This document shows, piece after piece, positions 1 through 5,256 of a stretch of 6,620 bases of DNA (its first letter is position 1; each line of letters starts with the position of its first letter). A program made the translations under genes and the position numbers. The notes beneath the pieces are model-generated. The model was not told where the DNA came from. It was given only the letters and a program-made list of their open reading frames with translations, and did not search any database. Origin of the DNA: OMOG01 sp041485845. GTDB lineage: Bacteria; Acidobacteriota; Terriglobia; Bryobacterales; Bryobacteraceae. Location: the NCBI GenBank assembly GCA_041485845.1, contig JBGPKH010000517.1, positions 1 through 6,620 of the forward strand, in the 5' to 3' direction.

Positions 1-982
1 CGTCAACCGTCATTCCTATTGCCAGGAACTTATCCATCACGTTCAGCATGTCTTTCATGTCGGCGTTCATGTTGCTAACGTGAAGGTCGGTGGAGATCGA
101 ATCCGGCAGGAACTTTTCCTTCATTGCCGACATCGCGATGCGCCATGCGAAACTGCCGCCGCCGTGGCCCGCGTCGAAGATCACGCCGCGCTTGCGGCCG
201 TCGATCATCCCCTGGTTCACCTTCCCGGAATCGTCGAGCTCGTGGCGCAGGCCGGAGAAACAGTGTGTATAGATATCGCCCGGGCGGAGTTTCTTGGTCA
301 GCAAGTCCTGGATCGGGCGCTCGGGATGGTCGTTACCGAAATCCACCATCACGGGAATTCCGGCGGCGGCGCCGGCTTCGACGGCGTGTTCGACCGGCGT
401 CCATTCGGGGCCGGTGTAGTGCGCGGTCTTGATGCCGATGATGAGGCCTTTGTGCTTCTTGGCCATCTCCGCCGCGGGCGCGGCCTCCATATCCTTCAGA
501 TCGTTCTCGAAGCGGCCGCCGCGCATGCCGTTGCCCACGATGTTCAGGAAAGCGAGCACGCGCGTTCTGGAGCGGTCGATGATCTTGTCTTTGAAGTCTT
601 CGAAGTTACGCCAGCCCGCGCAGCCGGCATCGGCGACCGTGGTCACGCCCACGCGGAAGGTGTAGCCATCGGGGTAGAGGCTGTTGTCGCCGGCGTAGGA
701 TGAGCGCTCGCCGGTGCCCGCGTAGACGTGTACGTGAATATCGATCAGGCCCGGGGTGACATGGAGTCCGGCGACGTTGACGACCTTCAGAGCGGTCGCG
801 GGATCGAGGTGTTCCGCCACCGCGGCGATGGCGCCGTCCTTGATCCCGACGTCGCGGACCGCGCTGATCCCATTCCTGGGGTCCATCACGTGTCCGCCGG
901 TGAGGAGCAGGTCATAGCGGTTCTGGCCGAATGTGCAAACGGCCGTACCGAGAACGATCAGGGTTGCGGCGAAAAGCTTCAT
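1..982 (-). CDS. Secreted amidohydrolase/deacetylase family metallohydrolase (3' end beyond window)
   Basis: This gene starts at ATG 982-980 and stays open for 327 codons to the left edge, so the C-terminus is missing. It belongs to the amidohydrolase superfamily, in the dihydroorotase-related Atu3266/EF_0837 group, some members of which deacetylate N-acyl amino acids or related amides; the substrate here is unknown. Residues 1-20 form a hydrophobic signal peptide ending in FGQ, so the enzyme is probably periplasmic. Visible motifs are PGLIDIHVHV with the metal-binding pair H83/H85, GIKTAH with K185 as the likely carboxylated lysine, GDIYTHCFSG with H240, FDAGHGGGSF (269-278), and PDSISTDLH with D299 as the probable catalytic aspartate. 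The segment PVMVDFG carries D214 where related proteins often have a histidine metal ligand. A good ribosome binding site lies 5 nt upstream. It is last in a co-directional run after the DUF362 and 308-residue genes. The family is clear, the substrate is not. Confidence 0.9.
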   Translation of the reverse strand, partial: MKLFAATLIVLGTAVCTFGQNRYDLLLTGGHVMDPRNGISAVRDVGIKDGAIAAVAEHLDPATALKVVNVAGLHVTPGLIDIHVHVYAGTGERSSYAGDNSLYPDGYTFRVGVTTVADAGCAGWRNFEDFKDKIIDRSRTRVLAFLNIVGNGMRGGRFENDLKDMEAAPAAEMAKKHKGLIIGIKTAHYTGPEWTPVEHAVEAGAAAGIPVMVDFGNDHPERPIQDLLTKKLRPGDIYTHCFSGLRHELDDSGKVNQGMIDGRKRGVIFDAGHGGGSFAWRIAMSAMKEKFLPDSISTDLHVSNMNADMKDMLNVMDKFLAIGMTVD

Positions 983-987
983 GAGGT

Positions 988-993
988 CTCCTT
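988..993 (-). promoter_or_regulatory. Ribosome binding site of the amidohydrolase gene
   Basis: Read on the minus strand, AAGGAG is followed by ACCTC and then the ATG at 982. This is a near-ideal Shine-Dalgarno sequence with 5-nt spacing. It fixes the start, and the encoded signal peptide agrees. It is the clearest ribosome binding site in the window. Confidence 0.75.
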
Positions 994-1002
994 GGTGTGT
1001 GC

Positions 1003-1026
1003 GGGACAGGCCGGGAGGCCTGTCCT
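1003..1026. repeat. Perfect 9-bp palindrome between genes (REP-like hairpin)
   Basis: GGACAGGCC (1004-1012) and GGCCTGTCC (1017-1025) are exact reverse complements around a GGGA loop, with a possible G-T closing pair at 1003/1026. The hairpin fills much of the 42-nt gap between the 308-residue gene and the amidohydrolase, and its arm reaches into the TAG stop codon (1027-1025). No T-run follows on either strand, so it does not look like an intrinsic terminator. The arm GGTAGGACAGGCC (minus strand, 1029-1017) resembles GGTGGGACAGACC in the 4890-5246 gap, which suggests an interspersed palindromic repeat. It could also attenuate expression or stabilise the upstream message. Confidence 0.6.
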
Positions 1027-1951
1027 ACCGGGACAAGTCCACGACCGCATAGGTCTTCAGCTCCGGCAGAGTGAACTCGGTGGCGCCCGATTCCACGGTG
1101 TAGTCCAGCAGTTGCTCTCCGGGGTTGTCGTCGGCGGCCAACTGGTGCTTCGGATAGTTTCCGAGGACGCGCACGCGAATGCCGTTCACCTTGCGGGCGG
1201 CGCCGGCATAGTTGACCAGTTGCACGCGGACATGGCCGGCCGATCCGGTGACTCTGGCGACCACCACGGCGCTGCCATAGATGCGCAGCGAGCGCTTTTC
1301 GTCGGTGAGGTTGGTGCGCACCGCCTGGGCGATCGCTTTCGGGTTCTTGGCGTCTTCCATCGGGTATTCCTTGCTGCCCAGCCGCACGGTCAGCTTCAGT
1401 GCCCGGTCCGGGGCGCGGATGAGACGGAACAGCAGATTGTCGCGCACCAACAGATTCATCACTTCGCCGGAGGTTGCGGAGCCGTCGTCGATGAACCCGA
1501 AGTCGGCGACGGGTGGCAGGTCATCGCCATTCACGCCGCGCAGGAAATCGACCATGCGGGCGAAGGGTTTCAGACCGGCGGCGTCGGTCTTGACCATGGC
1601 GTTGGCGCCGTAGGCGAAGGCTTCGGCGGCGGCCAGCGCGGCCGCTTCGCCCGGCACGTCGTAATAGAAGCGCCCCTGCGGCTGGCGCAGGAGCTTCCAG
1701 CCGTTGTGCACCAGCCACGGCTCGCGCGATGCGGAGGCCTGATTCGTGCGGTAATTGACCGTGGGGGAAAGCAGCTTCACGGCCTTTTCGAGGTCGGCCG
1801 TCCCGGCGGTGATGCCGGCGACGCCTTTCCACGATTCCGATTTCGCAGCCGGCGCCAGAATATGGGAGACTCCGGCATCGCGCAGAGCCGCAGCGGTGTC
1901 CGCGCCGCCGTCCCAGAAGAGGCCGGGGAGAGCCGCCAGCAGAAGTAGCAT
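1025..1951 (-). CDS. Hypothetical protein, weakly glycoside-hydrolase-like
   Basis: This 308-residue protein is not confidently recognised. The ATG (1951-1949) shares one base with the TGA of the DUF362 gene (TGATG), which suggests translational coupling and decides the start. The frame stays open far upstream, but that part lies over the DUF362 gene and is arginine/proline-rich shadow sequence. The N-terminus MLLLLAALPGLF is hydrophobic but lacks a basic n-region, so export is only possible. Residues about 14-140 have alternating helix/strand character, with AEAFAYGANAMVKTDAAG at 109-126 and ARMVDFLRGV at 131-140. Residues about 145-180 (VADFGFIDDGS, LLVRDNLLFRLI) recall the class-I-amidotransferase-like segment of some glycosidases. 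Residues about 220-305 look like a beta-sandwich ending in LPELKTYAVVDL, a pattern common at glycoside hydrolase C-termini. No catalytic glutamate pair can be assigned, so enzyme activity is uncertain. A carbohydrate-related role is inference from these patterns only. Confidence 0.8.
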   Translation of the reverse strand: MLLLLAALPGLFWDGGADTAAALRDAGVSHILAPAAKSESWKGVAGITAGTADLEKAVKLLSPTVNYRTNQASASREPWLVHNGWKLLRQPQGRFYYDVPGEAAALAAAEAFAYGANAMVKTDAAGLKPFARMVDFLRGVNGDDLPPVADFGFIDDGSATSGEVMNLLVRDNLLFRLIRAPDRALKLTVRLGSKEYPMEDAKNPKAIAQAVRTNLTDEKRSLRIYGSAVVVARVTGSAGHVRVQLVNYAGAARKVNGIRVRVLGNYPKHQLAADDNPGEQLLDYTVESGATEFTLPELKTYAVVDLSR

Positions 1952-3060
1952 CACAGGTCGATCACCTTGAGTAGGATCCTGGCATTGTCGAACACGCCCA
2001 GCCCCTTGGTGGACGCGTACTCCACGTGGCCCGGCTCGCGGATGTAGTGGTTGCGATTGGGGTCGGAGGTGTCGCCGAGGTGTTCGCGGGAGCGGTCGAA
2101 GAGGGAGATGGCGCCCTCGGCCTTGCGCTTCTCTTCGATGATTTCGATGAGCTTGTGGTCCATGGCCACGGGGTCGGTGCCGAACATGAGCTGCTTGGGG
2201 TAGAAGCGGAAGCGCGCGCTGTTGCTGAACGGGCCGGCGTGCCAGACGCCGCGCAGTCCATCCATGATGTGGAGCACCACGCGCGAGCGGACGGGCTCGG
2301 TGGAGGCCAGCGTGCCGATGAACGTGCGGGTGTTGGTCTGCTCGAAGCGGTGCGAGCGGTCCACGTTGGAGAAGTTGCCGTAAGCGATGTTCTTGAGGCA
2401 GCCGGTGACGCCGGACGCCTGGTGTTCCTTCAGGTTGGGAACGTTGACGATCTTGGTGAGCGTTTCCGAGACCAGCCGCACCAGGTTCGAGCGTGTGTCC
2501 TCCTCGCCGAAGAAACTGGTTTCCACGTAGGTGCGTGGGTCGTAGCCGAGGATGGAGCCCCGGTTGCTCTCGGCGGCGGCCACAGTGACGCCCTGCGGGA
2601 GGTACTTGGGATAGCCGACCGACTGCAACTGGTTGTCGAAGCGCTCGTAGACGTAGATCTGTTTGGCCGGCACTCCGATGGCGACGAGGCTCTCGGCGAT
2701 CCCGGCGACGACTTCGGGGGCGGAACAGATGCGCGGCGCTCCGGAGCAGTTGACCTTGATGCCGACGACGTCCTTGGGAGAGATGAAACGCGCCCACGCG
2801 TCTTCATTGCGCGCGTCGCCGGTGAGCGCGCGCATGCCGCTGGAGAGCATCTGCCTGACGATGTCCCGGTCCACTTTGTCGGCCTGGGAGTCGATCGATT
2901 TCTCGGAACGGACACGAACCACCTGCCCTGGATATGGCCCCGGCATACCCGGTTTCGCCGCCGGCGCATACTTCGTGACTACCTTATACACCGGGTCCCC
3001 GGCGGGGCTGGCGAGCAAGGGTGAAGCCGCCACGACATGCAAGAACAAGCGTCTGTCCAC
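1951..3060 (-). CDS. DUF362 domain protein with Tat-type signal
   Basis: This protein has 369 residues if it starts at GTG 3060. That start gives MDRRLFLHVVAASPLLA, a twin-arginine (RRxFL) signal with a hydrophobic stretch, so export in a folded state is likely. A TTG at 3084 in the same frame would add eight residues; neither start has a clear ribosome binding site. DUF362 features are VGIKVNC (99-105), the APEVVAGIAESL helix (114-125), IVNVPNLKEHQASGVTGCLKN (204-224), DGLRG (267-271) and GTDPVAMDHKLIEII (294-308). The molecular role of DUF362 is not established. Some members carry ferredoxin-type iron-sulfur domains, but this one has only C105, C112 and C221 and no CxxCxxC cluster motif. 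The start lies 33 nt after the DUF4276 stop, and the TGA overlaps the next gene by one base, so at least these two genes probably form one transcript. Confidence 0.85.
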   Translation of the reverse strand: MDRRLFLHVVAASPLLASPAGDPVYKVVTKYAPAAKPGMPGPYPGQVVRVRSEKSIDSQADKVDRDIVRQMLSSGMRALTGDARNEDAWARFISPKDVVGIKVNCSGAPRICSAPEVVAGIAESLVAIGVPAKQIYVYERFDNQLQSVGYPKYLPQGVTVAAAESNRGSILGYDPRTYVETSFFGEEDTRSNLVRLVSETLTKIVNVPNLKEHQASGVTGCLKNIAYGNFSNVDRSHRFEQTNTRTFIGTLASTEPVRSRVVLHIMDGLRGVWHAGPFSNSARFRFYPKQLMFGTDPVAMDHKLIEIIEEKRKAEGAISLFDRSREHLGDTSDPNRNHYIREPGHVEYASTKGLGVFDNARILLKVIDL

Positions 3061-3093
3061 GGGCTTGAGTGTAGCGTAGGGCAAAAACCCACG

Positions 3094-3771
3094 TCAAACC
3101 GACAGCGTGGCCACTGCTGCAAGCCGCGCTAGCCAGTCTCGGAAGTGCGGGCACTGTTGGCGCATGGTCTCGACACCGACGGATCGAGCTGCCATCGTTC
3201 CATGCAGGACTTTCCGGTATTGCGGCCAGGCGCTCAGGACGCGCTTTGAAGGCGCGGTGAGGGGGTCGTCGTTGATATCTTCCGGCGTCGGAAACCTGTC
3301 ACGTACCGCCTGGAAAACCTGCGAGAGCCGAGGCTGGTTGATGCCGGCCGCAAACTCTGGCGGATCGCTGAAGAGCAGTCCCTCATATTCGTGCAACTGA
3401 ATGTACGGCAGGAATCGCACGTCCGGCCGGAGCTCGGGAATGAGCGCGCAGATGTCGGCCTTGATCGCCTTTTCGATGTGGATCGCTTTTCCGATATTGG
3501 GCAGGTTGAGAGGAACGGGTGTGCCTGGGAATCCGGCACCCAAACCATAGAAGTCAAGCATGGTGGAGCAACTGGCTGTGTGGTCTTGTTTGAGGTGAAG
3601 AAGAACGTCCTTCCTGAGGCGCGCATAGCTCGGCCGTCCGCCTTTGTGTCCGGGAATGCCGGGGAGAATGGGGGTGAGGTACACGTTCCGCGGCCAGAGC
3701 GCCGGTGCAAGGACATCACTGACGAAAGATTCTTCGCTTTGGCCCTCCACCACGACCTTGACGCGGGTCAC
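3094..3771 (-). CDS. DUF4276 family protein (TOPRIM-like putative effector)
   Basis: This 225-residue protein starts at GTG 3771, which overlaps the ATPase stop as GTGA (4 nt), so it is translationally coupled to it. The family is recognised from VVVEGQSEESFV (6-17), LDFYGLG (72-78), IQLHEYEGLLFSDP (124-137), INDDPLTAPSKRVL (166-179), the Y185-K187 and G191-T192 region, and CPHFRDWLARL (207-217). DUF4276 proteins are usually encoded beside an AAA ATPase, as here. The N-terminal strand with E9, followed by an acidic residue after a strand (D73) and then E128/E130, is compatible with a TOPRIM-type metal site like those of OLD nucleases. The second acidic residue of the usual DxD is not obvious, because D73 is followed by F-Y. 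Nuclease activity is therefore inference. There is no signal peptide or membrane segment, so the protein is cytoplasmic. Its length is normal and it appears intact. Confidence 0.88.
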   Translation of the reverse strand: MTRVKVVVEGQSEESFVSDVLAPALWPRNVYLTPILPGIPGHKGGRPSYARLRKDVLLHLKQDHTASCSTMLDFYGLGAGFPGTPVPLNLPNIGKAIHIEKAIKADICALIPELRPDVRFLPYIQLHEYEGLLFSDPPEFAAGINQPRLSQVFQAVRDRFPTPEDINDDPLTAPSKRVLSAWPQYRKVLHGTMAARSVGVETMRQQCPHFRDWLARLAAVATLSV

Positions 3772-4889
3772 TGAGGATCGTCCACGTCCGGCACGAGCTG
3801 AGGGGCATTTTCCATTCTCGGCCGGCCACCGAGGAGGTTCTTCTGCCAGAGTTCACCCAGCGAATACTCCGTGAGCCATTCTGACAGGTCTGCCGAATCG
3901 AGCCGTTTGAATCGCGACTCCCCTTGAGAGCGCTCGACAACGATCACGTCTTCGGGGGTGAACTCGTTCAAGAGTGGTGCGGACTGAGTCGAGATGATGA
4001 CCTGTACTGCCGCCTGTTTGAAAAGGTCGCCTAGCAAGGTGAGTGCATACGGATGTAGTCCCAACTCCGGTTCGTCAAAAATGATGGCGGCAGGTGGGAC
4101 GGGCTGCAACAATGCAGTCGCCAGGCAGATGAAACGTAGGGTGCCGTCCGAGAGTTGATGCGCCCGAAAGGGATAGTCCGAATCTTTTTGCAGCCATTCC
4201 AACTGAATCAGGTCTGGATTCGTGGGGACGGGGCGGAGCTTGAAATCGTCGAAGAAAGGGGCCGCCAGTTGCACGACGTCGCGAATTTGCGTGTAGCTGT
4301 CGTGGTTTGTCTGGCGAATACGGAAGAGGAACGCTGCCAGGTTTTCGCCGTCCGGCCGGAGTACCTCGTTGTCATGAATCGGCCGCTGGCGGCGGACTCC
4401 GGCCGAGAGACTGGTGTCGTGGAAATGATAGACGACCCTGCTTGAAATCGACGCGTATGGACGGTTGGCGCCCTCAATGCCAAGTTCCTCTTTCAAAACC
4501 TTGATCCTCGCTTCGACGTGTCCTGATCCCTCGAAGGAGAGGTTACCTTCGAAGACGACGACCTCTTCGACAAACACGAACTGGTTGTCGACGGTCGGGG
4601 CCAAAACAAACTCGTAACGGTTGTTTCCGAAATCCAGCTTGGCGGCGAAGCGTTTGGTAACTTGAGGACCGAGGTAGAGGCAGGCGTCCGCACCGCCTTC
4701 GGTGGTTCGCAGGGCAACCTGTAATCGCTGCTCGACGATCTCCCGAAGCAATCGAAAGAATCCGACGAAGTTGCTCTTGCCCGCGCCGTTGGCGCCGATG
4801 AGGACATTCAGGGATCGGAGCTCGAAATTCTCCAGCTTGCGAATGGACTTGAATCCTTCGATCGACAGCCTTTTGATCGTATCGCTCAT
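3768..4889 (-). CDS. AAA family ATPase (ABC/SMC/OLD-like), partner of DUF4276
   Basis: This 373-residue cytoplasmic ATPase starts at ATG 4889 with no strong ribosome binding site. The RecF/SMC-like opening IKRLSIEGFKSIRKLENFEL is followed by Walker A GANGAGKS (32-39), an inserted alpha/beta region (about 60-240), the ABC signature LSDGT (246-250), Walker B AIIFDEPE (268-275) with E275 in the ELGLHP motif, and the switch region IISTQS (298-303). Q302 occupies the position that is histidine in most ABC ATPases. The tail WLTEYSLGELWQKNLLGGRP (338-357) is, from my recollection of the family, typical of ATPases encoded next to DUF4276 proteins. Such ATPases usually dimerise on ATP binding and control a partner effector, as in OLD- and PARIS-like defence. 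Local base composition is lower in GC than the neighbours, which suggests a separate history. The ATPase fold is certain; a defence role is inferred from gene pairing. Other options are DNA repair or a toxin-antitoxin-like function. Confidence 0.93.
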   Translation of the reverse strand: MSDTIKRLSIEGFKSIRKLENFELRSLNVLIGANGAGKSNFVGFFRLLREIVEQRLQVALRTTEGGADACLYLGPQVTKRFAAKLDFGNNRYEFVLAPTVDNQFVFVEEVVVFEGNLSFEGSGHVEARIKVLKEELGIEGANRPYASISSRVVYHFHDTSLSAGVRRQRPIHDNEVLRPDGENLAAFLFRIRQTNHDSYTQIRDVVQLAAPFFDDFKLRPVPTNPDLIQLEWLQKDSDYPFRAHQLSDGTLRFICLATALLQPVPPAAIIFDEPELGLHPYALTLLGDLFKQAAVQVIISTQSAPLLNEFTPEDVIVVERSQGESRFKRLDSADLSEWLTEYSLGELWQKNLLGGRPRMENAPQLVPDVDDPQ

Positions 4890-4987
4890 GAAACCGCCGT
4901 CTCAACCCCCTACACCTTACACCAAGGCGTTTCCTTGGGACAGCGGGGATCATCCGGCGGCGCCTTGCTTTTGTCGCCCAGCCGCAT

Positions 4988-5020
4988 GACCGACCACGAA
5001 AGGCGATGGTCTGTCCCACC
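4988..5020. repeat. Intergenic palindromic repeat, copy 1
   Basis: The right half, AAGGCGATGGTCTGTCCCACC (5000-5020, 21 bases), matches 5156-5177 except for one extra base in the second copy. The left arm ACCGACCA (4989-4996) pairs with TGGTCTGT (5007-5014) at seven of eight positions. The imperfect arm suggests a decayed copy. Confidence 0.55.
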
Positions 5021-5144
5021 CAAGAATCTCTGCTTGAGGCGGAAGGGAGCCGGCAAGGAGCCACGTAATGAAAACTGCCCTCTCCTCTGGAATCCAGTGA
5101 GGGAGGTGTCTGCGGGCGAAGGACATCGTGGTTTAGCGGGGCGT

Positions 5145-5177
5145 ACAGACCACACAAGGCGAGTGGTCTGTCCCACC
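5145..5177. repeat. Intergenic palindromic repeat, copy 2
   Basis: ACAGACCAC (5145-5153) and GTGGTCTGT (5163-5171) are perfect reverse complements around a 9-nt ACAAGGCGA loop, followed by CCCACC. It lies 125 nt from the matching part of copy 1 in the same orientation. It shares the GGACAGRCC core with the hairpin at 1003-1026, so it fits a genome-wide repeat family; an operator site for the downstream ATPase pair is an alternative. Confidence 0.6.
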
Positions 5178-5238
5178 TGTTCCTGAGAAATAGTGTTCTG
5201 TCGCGCCCGGGTTTCTCCCAGAAATGTACAAGCTCAAG

Positions 5239-5256
5239 GGCCGCGGTCACGCGGCC
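5239..5256 (-). terminator. GC hairpin across the DUF3999 stop codon
   Basis: GGCCGCG (5239-5245) and CGCGGCC (5250-5256) form a perfect 7-bp stem, and the 4-nt loop contains the TGA stop codon. No T-run follows on the minus strand, so classic intrinsic termination is not supported. The hairpin may end or protect the DUF3999 transcript, or be incidental in high-GC sequence. Confidence 0.3.

Larger units (their letters stand above)
4890..5246. other. 357-nt intergenic gap, probable control region of the ATPase cassette
   Basis: No convincing gene was found here; the short open frames have no family features and no ribosome binding site. The stretch holds two copies of an imperfect palindrome (4988-5020 and 5145-5177), a further GGGACAG at 4937-4943 that is complementary to CTGTCCC at 5011-5017, a small CCAAGG/CCTTGG hairpin (4922-4938), and a weak stem around CTGGAATCCAG (5087-5097). 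The promoter of the ATPase-DUF4276 pair should lie here because it is the only long gap upstream of it, but I could not pick out -35/-10 boxes with confidence. Confidence 0.5.

Noticed and set aside
728..1948. A 406-codon plus-strand open frame
   Set aside because: It lies antisense to the amidohydrolase start and the 308-residue gene, both of which have better protein features and proper coupling or a ribosome binding site. It shows no domain and has valine/alanine/glycine/histidine-rich shadow composition.
1025..2797. A 590-codon minus-strand open frame
   Set aside because: Only the part from ATG 1951 down is real. The upstream part overlaps the DUF362 gene in another frame and is arginine/proline/histidine-rich with no family features, typical of a high-GC shadow.
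2026..3024. A 332-codon plus-strand open frame
   Set aside because: It is the antisense reflection of the DUF362 gene, whose motifs are clear. No ribosome binding site or recognisable domain.
3079..3092. GGGCAAAAACCC between DUF4276 and DUF362 as a terminator
   Set aside because: The stem is only three base pairs with a six-base loop, too weak to support a terminator. The two genes may be co-transcribed.
5078..5106. Stem around CTGGAATCCAG with flanking CCCTC/GAGGG as a possible terminator or leader structure
   Set aside because: The inner stem has only 4 bp with a 3-nt loop, the outer arms are offset by bulges, and no T-run follows.
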